From the NCBI RefSeq assembly GCF_000150275.1, contig NW_002060956.1, positions 750,157 to 814,156 of the forward strand: DNA of 64,000 nt. Reading direction: 5' to 3'. The notes under the pieces were generated by a model, which ran no database searches, had not been told where the DNA came from, and worked only from the letters and a program-made list of their open reading frames with translations. This DNA comes from Trichoplax adhaerens. Taxonomy: Eukaryota; Placozoa; Uniplacotomia; Trichoplacea; Trichoplacidae. Shown here piece by piece: positions 40,073 through 54,569 of the stretch; position 1 is the stretch's first letter, and each line of letters starts with the position of its first letter. Made by a program: the position numbers and the translations under genes.

Positions 40073-40518
40073 GACAGTTTTTACTGCAAACCAGAAAAGG
40101 GCGACACGAGCCTTAGCCTCTTCGGAGCTTTATTTACGCATGCGCTAACGGATACACTACGAAGACGGTACGATACCGCAGAGCCGCTTCTATTTTCCAC
40201 CTTGCTCAAAATAGCAATAAGGAATTCACTCATTGCTTAGTGTGGTCCTAGACTCTTTTTTTAACCTGTACCGGTACGATGGGATAACTGCGCATGACTT
40301 CTGGGTATCTACAGTCTACAGTACAGTGCAGTACAGTAGAAATCTGCGGTACAGACTTACGCCGGACGGATGGGTGGTACAGTACAGTACTGCCATAAGT
40401 TGCCAGTACTGCACATTGACTATACAAAACACTATAAAGGCAAGCACGGTTTGCAAGCAATCGCCTGATTGATTTACTAAACTTTGCTTGCCAAGTGACA
40501 AACTGCTATGACTGTAAT
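40073..40518. promoter_or_regulatory. Divergent promoter region F6 / homocysteine methyltransferase
   Basis: 446 bp between two opposed start codons. The middle (about 40313-40420) holds another patch of TACAGTAC/GTACTG words, including one run in GGTACAGTACAGTACTGCC. No clear TATA box was seen. Confidence 0.45.
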
Positions 40519-43500
40519 ATGGATAAGGAAATTTTAGTTATCGATGGAGCTTGTGGAACCGAGCTACAACGGCTTGGTTACGATGTCGATGTAAGCTATG
40601 CTACTAACTTTATTCATTTATTAAATAGGGAAAGACCTCATCAAGTAACTGTACTTTGTAGCAATGACTGGTGCAGTTGAAAATATAACTGCTACAGTAC
40701 TGTAATCGAAAGCAAGCGTGGACCACTAGAAGAAAGCTGGACGTGGCGCTCAGACCCTTCGGGTGGACGGATGTTTGTTATACGATAGGCAGAAATGGCG
40801 AAAATAGTAACTTGGTATGGGATCGTCTGGATCTGTTTTCTTATTCACTGCTATTAATTTAAAAGCATGTTATCATCTTATGTTGACTGCTTTCAAGCAG
40901 AAATTAGTAAAAGTGAACAGGATTCAATGTAATATTACTTAATGTAGAAAATATAAGTTAATTACTGAATCGAGCATCTACATACTGAAGCAATAACAAA
41001 TGTAAAGTGTTTGCAACATTCTTTAATGATAGGTAGTTGAAGTATCCGTCGGTCCTGTCCACGTTTTCTTCTACTGGGTCCATGTTGAATGCTAATATGC
41101 CTGTCCTTGTTGATCTCAGTATTGTAGTTTTTTGAATTAAATATAATTATTATAGGCGGTTTCCTTCATTATTCAAATAGAAGATGATAGGATTCATATA
41201 TGGAGGGATTTCTTTTCAATTTCTTTGCAATAAAATTGTTTAGGCAGATCCCCTATGGAGTGCAAGCTTATTGCTTACAAATCCCCAAGTTATCAAAGAT
41301 TTACATACCAGGTACAGCTTACAAAAATGGTAGACCATAGTTTAACTCATTATAGTACAGTATATTACCAATTCCAGAAAGTATATCATCATACACTTCA
41401 ATATCAATCAAGAAGTAATACTGTACTATGTTATAATAAGCCAATTATTATAACTGACTACATGAATAACCGATTACCTTCATTGGTCCATCAATATCAC
41501 CACTGGTATTATCAGATAATATAATAGCTAAAATGCGACATTTCTGCATGACAAATATCTAAAAATGATGATATAAGTGATCGTTATCATGGTGCGAGAT
41601 ACCTTGTATAGCTCATCAAATATTTTCATAAACTTTATGTTATCAATTTTAAACAGTAAATATCCGCTATGATATCGTATTTATTCGCACTAGCCTGCAC
41701 CTCATATTCGATATCAATAAAATTTTGGATTTAAATTTTGCAGGTGATATATAATTATATAATCAGATGTATTATTTTCGTTTACCATAGCTACTTAAAT
41801 GCTGGGGCAGATATCATTTTAACTGCTACGTATCAGGTATGCTATGTCTATGAAATAGAGTGGATACGAAATATTTGAACTAAGATTAAGTCATACAGTA
41901 CGCGCCAAATAGTTATACCATATCATGATTATAGCATACTGTACTAATAGTATATCATCTGATTTCATACTGATTGCTAGCATGCATGCGGTATTTCTGG
42001 AAAAAATATCAAATTTTAGGACAATCTTGCATACTTAATTACTGCATTAATAGCATAGTGCAAAACATATTTCTATAAATTATCCCATTTTATCCAGGCT
42101 AGCATTCCTGGATTGGTACAATATGCTGATTTAACAGAAGCTTCTGCCTCCGCAGTTATTGCGATGGCTGTGCGACTTGCCATTGAAGCCCGCGACGAAT
42201 TTTGGGCAGAACAAAAGGTTAAGGAGTAACTAGTTTATCAAAAATAGTAGTGAAATTATCTGTAGTAGAAGGTGTTTCCAATGTAAAAGTTCGGATTTAT
42301 AACTTCTTCATTGAATATTTTACTTACACGAATAATATTGTTGTTTTGGTACTTGTAGGCTTGTAACAAAAATGGTACATTATTTAATCAACATCAATAT
42401 AGTATTAACATAGCAAGATTAGACTTATAAAACATTAGCTGAATTCAAGATGGTATGGTAAAAGTATCGTATCGCTTATACATTCATCATGCAGTTAGAC
42501 GCCCAAAGCCTCTGGTTGTTGGCTCAGTCGGCCCGTTTGGTGCTTGCCAGCATGATGGCTCTGAGTTTCATGGTCGTTATACAGATGAAATGACCATTGA
42601 AGTACGCATCGAATATAATTATAGCTAAGATTATTACTTTAACAGCAAATGATACGTAAGAAGTTGAAATAATTTCGTGAAAAGCTATAAATAAATTATT
42701 CTGAATTAAATGTTAATGTCACATTATTAGGAGTTAAAGCAGTGGCATAAACCGAGAATCATGGAATTAATACAAAACGGAGTAGATCTTATTGCTTTCG
42801 AGACCATCCCAGCAGAGGTTTAAATATTATGCATTATTAATTATGCCGATGTTGCATGTAGATGATACAAATGACACTATAATACTACAGAATACCTAGT
42901 AAACTGTATAAGTGATAAGTGTGATGAATTACTTCACAGAAAGAGGCGATCGCATTAATACAGGTACTAGAGACATTTAGAGGTGTGAAGGCATGGCTAT
43001 CGTTCGTCTGTAAGGTACCATAAAAAGCTGATCATAATATATATAAAGTTAGCAGTTTTCTTTATATTTAAGTTATTGTCATTAATACAACTGTGGTTGA
43101 TATGTTTATAGGATGATTTACATTTAAACCATGGAGAGCTATTTGCTGATGTGATGGAGCGATTCCGAAATCATAACCAAGTAGGTTTTCTTTTACTTTG
43201 CAACTTTGCACAGTGTATTGTAATTATAATGAAAACATCTAAATACCTGAATAATATCAACATAGATTGTTGCAATTGGAACTAACTGTACGAATCCTCA
43301 AAATGTTGACGTAAGAATCGTCTAATATTATTGCAGAGTTAGAGAAATTACAATACTCTTTGTCTGACGATTTCTTATCTATTACCAGAATCTTATTCAA
43401 TCCTGCAAAAGATTAGATGCTTACGATAAGCCATTTATAGCATATCCTAACAGTGGCGAATCTTGGAGTGTTGACAGGTGTATTAGATGAGATGCGACCC

Positions 43501-43845
43501 TAACATAATTATACTTTAAGCACATCGAGCTATTAAACTATCTATAGTACGTTATTACACTTGATAAATATTTTACTTTTATTTGACCAAATTTTAGATG
43601 GGATCCGACAATTCCACCAGTCGAATTGAGTGATTATGTACAAAGGTGGATAAAGAATGGAATTAGATGGATAGGTTAAAAGAGACTTGCATATTTTTTC
43701 TCGGTGATTACTTTTGTATTTACGCATTACAATCATTCTACGATTTTTAGGTGGTTGTTGCAGAACTACCCCATCAGATATTCTAAAGATTCGAAATAAA
43801 GTCGATGGAATTCCGAAATTAAAGGAATCCAAAAGTCTAATCTGA
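40519..43845 (+). CDS. Homocysteine S-methyltransferase (MmuM/HMT type), 13 exons
   Basis: Exons: 40519-40590, 41244-41311, 41791-41836, 42098-42217, 42359-42374, 42495-42601, 42731-42817, 42940-43014, 43112-43180, 43266-43310, 43389-43477, 43598-43674, 43751-43845. Phases join to give 321 residues, the usual length of this family. The protein starts MDKEILVIDGACGTELQRLG, continues DPLWSASLLL and NAGADIILTATYQ, then VVGSVGPFGA, DLIAFETIPA, the GTNC loop, AYPNSGESW, and ends with GGCCRTTP. The Cys of GTNC and the Cys pair of GGCC are the zinc-binding residues that activate homocysteine. The enzyme transfers a methyl group, in homologues from S-methylmethionine or S-adenosylmethionine, to homocysteine to make methionine. 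It resembles MmuM/plant HMT more than betaine methyltransferase (BHMT). A 16-nt exon is needed to keep phase between exons 4 and 6. Confidence 0.95.
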
Positions 43846-44688
43846 TACAGGAATAATTCCTACGTAAATGTCACCACTGTACTCTATGGCCATATACATC
43901 ACGTCGGTATAACTAATTAATTGATCGTTTGCATCTATTTCGATGCTATCAAGAAAACAGCACATATTTTCACGCTAATATTTATCGAAATGACATTGTG
44001 TAATTACAGTAATATCTATATAGATATCTATATAGTATTCTTTATGTTCATAAACTACTATAAATAGGCGGCAAAATCGGTAACTAAAAATTTTAATAAT
44101 CTAGACTTAGCATCAACATCTTGTATCACAATCTTGTACTTTTTGTAGTTTTGTTAAATATCAGTAATTATCTCCTATAGCATAAAACGTAACACCTGGG
44201 CATAAAAAGTAATTTCTTTGATGTTATATTTTAAAGCAAGAGACATAACAAAATTATTCAACAACAGATTGAAATTTAAAATATTTACCCGGTATTATAA
44301 GACCGAGAATATAGATTTATAAGTTATAAATCGGTTGTATCCATAAAGATTTTTTAAAGCTATCTAAACGCAAGTATAGTATAAATTATTATATTCAATC
44401 ATTTCAATAATTACGTAGCTTTGCATAACTTTATAATATATAAAGCCGAGACTAGTATTGAATTATAAAATCTACAACATTGGCTATTTATGAAAGGCAT
44501 ATGCCGTATATCATTGAAAGAGAAATTCAATCAATTTTAATAGGCTGTACAATCTAATAAATAAATTTTTAGTATTGAATTATTATAAACTACAATAAAA
44601 ATGAAGCAATCGTATTACTTTTGCTGCGATATTAGATCAATTTTCTGTATCTTTACAAAAGTTATTGTATGAAATATGTAGTATAAAG
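43846..44688. other. Intergenic between convergent genes
   Basis: AT-rich 3' flanks of the methyltransferase (+) and TMCO3 (-). Nothing gene-like was recognised. Confidence 0.5.
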
Positions 44689-47600
44689 TTAAACAGCCGG
44701 CACGGTAGAAGTAGGCTTTAAGATTACATCTTGACCAAACTTCCATATAGCAACCCTCCAGATAAATGGGGCAATTAAGAAACTTAACATGGTGATAGTC
44801 AGCATAATTAAGTACATCTAAAAGATTATTAAAGATGAGAAGTAGATCCCATTAATTTGTTAGATACATTTTAAACTTACGTTAAAAAATATATTGTAAG
44901 AACTAAGTGCTGTAAAGTAATAAATCAATATCTGATACTGAAATTATTATGACAACATAAATCAAGATGATTACCTCGCGAGAAATAAGACCCATCTCTT
45001 GTCCTCTACAACCTAAAACAAAAGCAAATTCACTAATTTGTGCTAATCCAGCTCCTACAATCCAATGGATATTATATGTTCTTGGTAGCAAGCACGTCAT
45101 GACTGTTACTCCAATGAGGAACTAGAAATATAAACGATAAGGGTATATTAAGCTTGAATATAGATATCGTAAATTCAAAATCAGTTTCTCTCATTACCTT
45201 AGAAAAAACAACCGCAAAAGTTACAGTCAGGAGAATTGTCCACTCGTACATAATAAATGTTGGAAATAAATGAAGACCTGAAATAGGTAAAAACGCACAT
45301 TTTTCTAAGTTAGCCTTGGCCCTACTAGAATAAATTGAGTAATGATCTCCAAAACACGCAAAAGTAAGTATTGCTATAACCTCACGATAATATTCCTGAT
45401 TAGAACTGTAATTTTACAACTTACCCATACATGTAAAAAATATACATGCAAAGAAATCACGTAATGGTTCTATCAGCTCTGTAATCTGTTTGAAAAGTCA
45501 ATCGATTAATTTCGATGTATTATTGTAATGGTATGCTATACGTATTATCACTATTACAGCTTTATAACCAGTATGATTTGTAACTATTTGCCTGGCGCTA
45601 TCAGGCTACGTTTACTAATATTTATCAATGTACAAAGAAGTTAATTATACCTTTTCAGCCATATGGTGACCTTGAGCACTTATCATAACACCGGCCATGA
45701 AACAGCCAAGCTCCATGGAGACATTTAGAGCATCCGTTATCTAATAATAGTCCAATACACGCACATAAAGGAATAAGTCATAATATGCAGTTAATTTGTA
45801 ATTAAACCAGGAAAATAATTAAAAATTGATTGCCACTCATTAATAACTTGATTCTCCTCTTACCAGTAACATGCTATACGCCAATGCTAGTGCTGCAATG
45901 CATAGCATTTCATTGCTATTCAGATTTTGAATTAGTCTATAATGTAAGGATGACAAATATAATTTACAGTTAGCTTTGATCTTACTATAGTATAGTATTT
46001 CATCCAGGGCATACATTTTGGTCCAGAAAGAGAAGTAATTTTATAGTTTTATAAGTATTACATACATGATAGAGCAATACATAATACATATGATACTATC
46101 TATGAATAGATTGCCACACCTTAAAAAGACGTATAAAAATAATTGGAAATGATATTTTTAGTTTCAAACCTAAAAAAATGGCCAACAACGTATCTGCTTA
46201 ATATAAAGCACAATAGGACAAGGCCAACCAATGATCCAATTAATTTCAGGCAGACCATAACTGTACCCATGGCTCCACCGTCTGCTGTTGCTGTTTTTCC
46301 AGCTAGCGCAGGCAAGATTGCAATTAATAAGCCAAGCATAACATCTTGCATGACGAGAACGCCTAATAAATGACTCTCATAGTCCTTTTCTGGGCATCTT
46401 CCACCTACGAAATAAATCAATAAGCCAAAAATGTTGGATTGCTTTGATTTAGTATCAAATATCCAAAAATTAATAGGAAATGCTCACAAAGAGAATAAAA
46501 TATTTGAGTCAATTATTTGCTAATTAGTACTTTTTAGTCTCATCATACTAATGGATTAATTCACCTACTTTTAATAGACGGACTGGGAGGTGTATTTTGA
46601 AAAAATTTTACAATAAGAGGTGTACTGGAAATAGATAACGAAGCTGCAACAAAAAATGTCTGATTGGGTTTAATGCCGAAGATAGCGCCCAAGATGAGAC
46701 CACCAGAAACTAAGCCCAGTAGTTCTGCAGCTGTGCCAAAGACAGCAGTCTTCCATATCTATTCGAGAAAGGTAAGCCGTACGTAAGGAATTCTTCCGTC
46801 TCATATATTTATCTTAGCAAAGTATATAGTTGATTTCTATTAAGGTCTACATACCCTTTTAACACGATCTGGTGAAAATTCCATGCCAACAACAAATAAA
46901 ATATACAAGACACCAAACTCTCCTAAGGTTTCAATTTGAACTAAATTCTAATTTAATCAGAAATTTAAATGATTGATTACAATTATTAAATTATACGGAA
47001 AAAAAAATATATATTTCTACAAATGCAAATTCATGTTACCCGAGATGTGCCTCTTTAAAAGGAGATATAAAATGGGGATATAAAATTTTATATCTATACT
47101 ATAGATTGCGGCTTTGCAATATCCAAAAAGGTATAGTATGAGAATTGATCAAATACTGGATAAGCGAATAAACAACTGATAAGGAATGTAATCCCTCATA
47201 GAGAGTAGAGTATCATCGAATTTTCAAATTAAGATACTAGTCCATGTTAGTAAGGTAATGCATCGATTATCGGCTGATTGCAAATTATCTCTATCATGAA
47301 TTTTGTCGCAAAAGTAGTTTGTGATATTGCCAAATGCTTTTCAAGTTGATTAAGGTAAATTCATGTATAAATATGCATGAATTTTTCATTTATGCATATT
47401 TAGAATAGCGTAGAGTAATTTAATACAGTACTTCAAGGATAGAAAGATAGCAGACATGGATGACTCTTATTTTACACTATCATAAAATAAAAGGTAGAAA
47501 AATTGAACATTTATATCCTTTAATTTATGCTATCTTATAGGGGTAGTTAGTGAGTTGACATCATAACGATAGGAAACTGATCGCTTTAATATTCAATGGA

Positions 47601-48876
47601 TGTTTTGTTACATAATATTTGATGAATGAAAAACTGAATCTTTATAGCGGTAACTTTTTCATTTATATCGCCATGAAATAGCAAATACAAATTCAATATT
47701 GGATATTTATTATCTTGATAACTGAATCCTATTTGAATATTTTGATGATTGCTAAAAAAATTTGGGACAGGTTTGAATAGTAGTGTAAGAATTATGTCTG
47801 AAAGAGAATCTTTCAGCGTACATATTATCATTTTTAACAACTAACAGCCGGTTACTAACCTTTAATGCATTTTCTCCTGATGGGCCAAGAATCATACCGC
47901 ATAAGATAAAACCAAACATGGCTGGTAAGGTTAATAGGGAACAAAACCATCCGCAAAGGAAAGCCATTAAAATGATAAAAACAATATCTTGTATAAGATG
48001 GTGATCTTCATGTGGTATAGTAGCATCTTTGGGTTTACTGAGGACATATTGATTACTTTTAGAATCAATCAAAATGGATAATCCGCGATCTTCAGCTCCA
48101 TCTTCTTGGCTTCCTTTCTGATGTTTGGAATTGTCCAGGGCGTCAGCATCGACTTTAATGACAGCTTGTATTCTTGCACCTTTTAATTTTTTAGTCTGTT
48201 CAAAAATATCTTCATGCAATTCTGCTTCTAAGCGATCAGCAGCAACAATTAAACCTTGTACGACATCGTCCATAATTTTCCCCATTGCACCAGAATCGTC
48301 ACTATCGGTTGGATCAGTTTGATTTTCGTATTTCTCTACTTTTTCAACAGCGTCCATATAACGTTCAGCTTGTAGAATAGCATTATACTCTTGTTCTTCT
48401 CTTAATGCAGCTTTACGTAATGATTCTAGTCGTCGTTTAGATGCTAATTTAAAGCCTTCAATGCTTTGATAGCCACCTCTCAAACTTCGTCGTAAGCTAT
48501 TTAATGAGCTGTAAAATGTTTGCTCACTTTCACGTAACTCGCGTACAAATATACGGAAAGTATTGGCACGAACCCGTTTCTCTTTTTCACCTAATCCTTG
48601 ATTATCTTCTACTTTATGGATCGCTTCACCTAATTGATTAATTACTTTACGATTAGTTTGTAGTAGAGATTCAACAGCGACACATGTTCGAGCATTCCAA
48701 CGCTTAAAATAGCGCGTATCATTCGCTTTGGATATAGATTGATTATTTCGGTTTGATTTATGCGCATTGGGCTTATTCTTGTTAGAAGGCTGATTAAAAC
48801 TGATTCCTAATTGCGAATATAGCGCTAAAAAGAGGAATGCCATCAACAGCCAGGATGATCGTCTAGTTTTCAACAT
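44689..48876 (-). CDS. TMCO3: TMCO3-type cation/proton antiporter, 10 exons
   Basis: Exons (minus): 47860-48876, 46855-46947, 46569-46758, 46170-46404, 45864-45936, 45651-45740, 45425-45485, 45198-45277, 44975-45121, 44689-44817. Phases join to 704 residues (human TMCO3 is 677). I use the ATG at 48876, which opens a signal peptide (MLKTRRSSWLLMAFLFLALY); the longer frame starts with GTG. The N-terminal half is luminal and helical/coiled (ESLLQTNRKVINQLGEAIHK..., ...SLRKAALREEQEYNAIL). The second half is a KefB/NhaA-like antiporter: LPAMFGFILCGMILGPSG, ETLGEFGVLYILFVVGMEFS, SLSISSTPLIVKF, VLVMQDVMLGLL, MELGCFMAGVMISAQG, AGLAQISEFAFVLG, GLISREV. These follow human TMCO3 in order along the whole length. 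CPA2 proteins exchange K+ or Na+ for H+; the TMCO3 substrate is inferred from family. Confidence 0.95.
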
Positions 48877-51800
48877 GTTAAGAAATTGTCGAACGCAGCA
48901 ACGCCGGTATGGATTGATTATTAATTTTCTGACTAGAATAGTCACCAGTTGCCTAGTTGAAAGAAATTCAATTAATCAAGGATATCTTTCAAGATCAATT
49001 GATGTGATTTATTGCCTGTAATCTATATCCTACGGCATTTATATTAATTATCAAAGTATGCAACAGCTACATCTTCGTGTAGACATATAGAGTATGTTTT
49101 CGCAGGATAGCAATGTCTTTCGTATGGCTGTATAAGCTTAAAAAGACTATCAAGGCAGCTTAGTTTATCATCATTTTATAACACTTTTATAAAACTTTTC
49201 ATAAACGTAGGTTTGTAAAAGTGGTGATTTGAATAGCTTATGTTTCAGCAAGCTTAGTATGCAAACTAAAGTAGTGCTGCTCGTCGTTTTATGAAACTTT
49301 TTCACAAGAATAGACGGTGCAGTAATGTCCAAGCTAGCCTAGACAAAGTTGATACTCTTATGACTATTTCTGATTATGATAGTTATTTCAGCGATATTGA
49401 AGTTGATCAAATTTGACAAATATCACTATTTTCTCTTCACAATGGCAGAATCGAGAGTAGAACATTTTTTAAAAGAGTAATAACAGCCAAAAAATGCTCG
49501 CTTCTCCTATGTTATTAAATGATTAATATTTCCTCAGATTGGCAAGTCGCTGATGGGTGAGGAATATTTAACTGGGTTCTAATATCATAGAACTAACCAA
49601 GTTGATCATTGCAACCATCTAAAAAATTACAAACAAGTCGTTGCGAGATTGAACTCGTATATCCTTTCTTTTAGACTATCATTTCAATCTTAACGATACT
49701 AAGAATAAAAGACGAACTTCCGCTTGCAGTTAGCGTATTTTATATTTTCGGAATACGTAAAGTTGAACATCTAATAGATATAGTGGGTTTGCGACGATAA
49801 AATGGGATTGAATCTATACTATGGATGGAGATCATCAATTATTGATTCTTACTTCCATGTTGGTCACTGTTAGTCAATTCTTAGTACAAAATCACTATTA
49901 ATGATGTCAAGGTAGAAAATATAAATGTTTCACGTCATGGATTTACCTTATGCTTAATAGTAACATCTGCTAAATACTATCTACGTTGTAACGCACTGCT
50001 GACTATAGTCGTTGTCGATTAACTTTTGCATCTTGTTAGATGTACGAAAGGGTTACAACATTAGAGATGCCTTTTTGATATCTCCACTGCCTTTTGATCG
50101 GTATGAGATGATTAATGATACTTTCTATTAGCTTAAAACTGATCAAAGATTTCGAATTAAGGGAGGATACTTGAAACAAATCACGTTTCTAATAAATAGA
50201 AATGCTTTTACTAGGTATACAATAGCCATATCAAGACTGGATATGGTTGTGTTTGTGTGAGCAAAAAGCAAAATACCGACTCAAACTTAAATTGATTAGT
50301 AAATGAAGCAAGATATGATATCGTACAACCATATTAGAAATTAAACATTGCACTATAGAAATATGAAAAGTCAGCGATTAGAATTGAAAATAGTTTAGCA
50401 AATGAAGAAGAATTGATGTGTTGCAACTGCATCAAAATTAAACTTAGAACTATAGAAATAAAGAAAGGAAGAGACGGCTTTGAATTCAGACTCATTTAGT
50501 AAATGGATGTGAAACGGCATCTTAATTAAACAACCAGAGCCTTAGAAATAGGCCTAGCGATGGTTCCAATTTAAAATTGTTTAGTAAATGTAAAATAAAT
50601 GTTGTGTGCTATAGCTGTATCAAAATTAAATTATGACAGCATAAATTATGTAAAGGTGAAATGAACTTAAAATTGTTTCATGTGTCAATAAAAAGTAAGG
50701 TAGTTATTCGTGAATAAGAGAAATTAGTAATTCTACATTGACGCTAGTTTATTGAATTTCAAGTAGCTTTTAAAGCTGTAACTTTAACACTAATTAATAG
50801 CACAATATTGGCTCGGTATGATTTACATATATATTAATTAATAATGATAGAAATTGGTTCGCGTAAAGGTAAAGAAAGGCTTTAAAGGAAGGTATGATTT
50901 TGTATTACTTTCTTCAACAGCAGCGCCGATCATACATGTATTACAATCTATCATCTTCTTTTGCAACATGAGTTAGTAGTGCAATAACTGGTAGCGGAAA
51001 TGGGAAAGCTTAAAAAAGTGGGATGTAATATTTTGTTTTTACCTCTAATTTGAAACATCCACAGTATATCATGTTATGATCAATCGTTATTTAATTTCAA
51101 TTCACAATTAAGGAACGTTATATACAAAGTGAAAGTTAAGATGAGTTTTACAACGTTCTCACTATAATTTCTAGATTATATGGATAAAAATGAATTATCC
51201 TTTTGTTGGTGAATGAATAATAAACTAGTACCATGATAAAATTGAACGCTAGTACTATAAATCTAAGCGAAATTGCCTAAGAATGCCATTTTCTTAATAC
51301 AATATGAGGGGAATATTTGTTGAAATAAAATTGTCGATATTGAAATAATAAAAGAAAAGACGGATAAAAGTTATTTTCAATGCATAAGAAATAATGATAA
51401 AAGTGTATAAAATTAAGAGGGAAAATTATTAAATTTCAAATGAGTTTACATTACTAGAAGAAAATATCGAATAGCTACCATTAAAATGACTCAAAAATTC
51501 TACCTTTTCTCTGTAGAATGACTTGAAGACAGAATGGTCGAATAAAATAATTATTTAAAGGAAAGAATGTTACAGAAATGATGTATGACATATGAAATTG
51601 GTAAAGTAGACGTCATAAGTTGGAACATATGGTAGTACATATGGTTAGAACTATTTTTAAAAGAAAATAAGCCGAGGATGATATGAGGCAATAGGTTGTA
51701 GATCCAACTGTGCATCGGTATTTTATGAAGTGGTACTTACCCTTCCGACATTGACTAAGAGAATTGGCCAGTATCAAGAAGGATGAGATTGTTGCGTTGA

Positions 51801-54569
51801 TTAATTAGCTAAGTACGCCAATTTAACTAGATTATCGTATCATGGATCATTTATTGCAAATCAATGGATGATTAATAATATCAAGCGCAGTCCGATAGGG
51901 ATAATTATGATAGGTAGTAGATCAGTAGGATTAGAATGCTAATCCGTTAGGAAAGAATAAGACTACAGTACGGGATGGATAATACTGTGGTTAAGCAACA
52001 TGAACAACGAAAATTAGTAATTGTTTGGCCTAAATATGTGCATGAAATATTCCACTCAGTAAAGTAAACATGTATGGGAAAGTAGCGCGAGCACAGGCTT
52101 CTACTACTAGCTTTCATGAATAAAACTAGCGAATACCTTCTACAGCATGTCGCTACTTTCTATACTTTTATAGCGGCAACAGCGCGAGATTAAGAATTCT
52201 TTTCTAGTCTTAATCACTTTGTCGCGTGCTGCACCATTTACATTTCATACATGAAGTTGTTCTTCTTATGTTGAAAATGATTGTACTGTATATATACAGT
52301 ATAGTATGATTAGTCGTTCGACATGCTATTATAAACTAATGACCGAAATTTTCTTTCTTTATTACAGTTGTTTTGTGATATCACAATTCTGATAGCATGT
52401 ACCACAGCTTGTTAAATCAATGAATTTTTCTTCAATTGATTTATAATTATTGAAATTGAACGTATCTCTTGACTGCAAGATTTTGTAATTGTGCCCATTA
52501 CTTCTGTGTTGGTGTAGTATTTTATGAAGCACTTTATTCTGGAAGAATCTTCCCTAATAATACAGTGTACTAGCTGATTGTAATATTAGCTGGTCGTTGC
52601 TACTAAATTGCGTTTTCTAGCTGAGTCAGATATAGCTCTGTGATGGTTTGATGGGTAATGACAGGCCTAAAGTTACTAATATTGCCGTACCCTAAAATCG
52701 ATTTTAGTATTCCTAGGGTTTGAATGTATTTTAGGGAAGAAATTCGATTGCATTTTACAACAATATATTTGATTTACCATGACTATTTCATTATTGGCTT
52801 AATAGGGAAGAATATTGGCGTTGAATCAGGGGATTTGGTTGATGTCCTAAAAAGCGCTCTATTTTAGGTGTTGGCATCGTTAATTTAATTTAATTAATGT
52901 ACTAACCAATTTCGCTTGGGCAGTCCATTTATTTTACTTTACTTTATACGGGTGTACAGTAAATCGTATGGAGTATAGTCCATAGTTGGCCTAACTAAAC
53001 ACCCTTGTTAATAAATACATAGACACAATATTCATTTACTTTAGTTATTTCTAGCACTTTATTTATTGATACAGTATTGCATTAATTTGTTTATCTTTCG
53101 GTTTAACCAGTATTTCAAATTGACATCCTTGCCAAGTATGAGGTTGAAGAATTTCATTTTTTTAGTAGGTCGATATTGATGTTTTAAAAGTGATTCTAGT
53201 TGGATATTTTTCTACTTTTCACGATTGTAGCATCTGTTATGCAGTTGAATGCAAGTCAGAAGGACTTGTGGTGGCTACGGGTATTTTAAACTGGATTGAT
53301 CTTGTCTCTACCTCTCCATGAAATCGATTCAATCATGATGATAATATGTGAGCTAGTTTCATTCACTCTACAATTTCTTTTACTCAAGTCAATATACCTT
53401 GAATAAAAAGAAGGATACTGTCATTACTATGCACAATAACATAATTCCAACGGTTGCATACTTGGTATACGCATAAAATCGTATCGATTCGAAAGCTACA
53501 GCAGTCATGAGGGTGGAGCATTATTTTTTCAAAGGCTTTTACCCAACTATAATGGAATAGACTCTGTACAGAGGCATAGTGAGGCACAGACCAGGAGAAG
53601 AAAAGCCAGATTTGCCTTACTGGCAGCCGGCCTACCCAATCTTACTGATGGAGGCGTTAGAATATAGTTTATCTAGCGTATGAATTGATCCTGTTGATTT
53701 TGCTTGAGTTATGAACGTCCACCTGAGGAAGAAATCTCTACCTCAATCATGGACTACTCCCAAAAAAGTTGATTGCTGTAGTATGATAGTCTATGACCGA
53801 GTTGACAGCGGGTCGTATTATCCTCAATGATGATTAATTGATAATAGATCACTTTGACAGTTTATTTTTCCAGTTTTATGCCAGTTCACGTCTATAGTCT
53901 TTGAAAAATGGCATAAAACTTGGAAATTTGGCTGTGAGAGTGGCCATCATAGAGGTAAAATTGTATTCTCCTATGGCTGTAAAACTACGACATTAATTCA
54001 TTCAAGCCATTTCTGCTTCGTTAACGTCTTAGTACTGTCACTATGCTGGTATGACCTTGCTTGACCTGACCGGATGGAGTGTGACAGCATGCTACTGTCA
54101 CGCGCCGGCTCGTTGACGATAGGAAATGAGTTGGAAAAATGAAACTTCATCGCTTTGTATCGTACAGTACTGAGCAGTGGTCTAGTATGCAACACTGACT
54201 AGCACATGCTAGAAGTTTCCAATGGGACACTCGAGAGACGGTCCTATAGGACGTTTCCTCGGTACCGGACCGGATCGGTATGACGCCATTTTGGTGGTGA
54301 ACCAGTGCGAACGTGGGGCGTACGCTTCACTCCTATACACGAAATCGACCAACGTAGGGTCCAACATTGGGGGGGGGGGGGCTGAAGCCAACTGAGGCTG
54401 ACACCAACGACAACGACAGCAAATCGTGCCGTGCCTTCTTGGCTTCGTTGCTACCTAACACCACGATCGGCAGGAAGCGATTGACGCTACTCGTACGTCT
54501 GTGGTACATCACTATCGTGCTCTTCTACTACAAGTAGGTAAGCCGCCATGATAAATCAGTGGATCAAGT
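48877..54569. other. Long gene-poor stretch
   Basis: 5' flank of TMCO3 followed by about 5.5 kb without a recognised gene on either strand. It contains a degenerate repeat near 50.3-50.7 kb and a run of 13 G at 54369-54381. Short open frames at 53384-53587, 53998-54195 and 54209-54391 (all minus) have no motif I can name. Confidence 0.45.
50280..50690. repeat. Degenerate tandem repeat, about 85-105 bp, four copies
   Basis: The word TTTAGTAAATG or TTTAGCAAATG/ATTAGTAAATG recurs near 50294, 50393, 50497 and 50580. Each time it is followed after 35 to 50 bases by AAATTAAAC-like sequence and TATAGAAATA-like sequence. Copies are strongly diverged and of unequal length. Confidence 0.5.

Noticed and set aside
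40495-40518. Longer N terminus for the methyltransferase
   Set aside because: It starts with GTG. The ATG at 40519 gives the family's usual start, MDKEILVIDGACG.
48877-48945. Longer N terminus for TMCO3
   Set aside because: The frame starts with GTG. The ATG at 48876 opens a clear signal peptide, so it was chosen.
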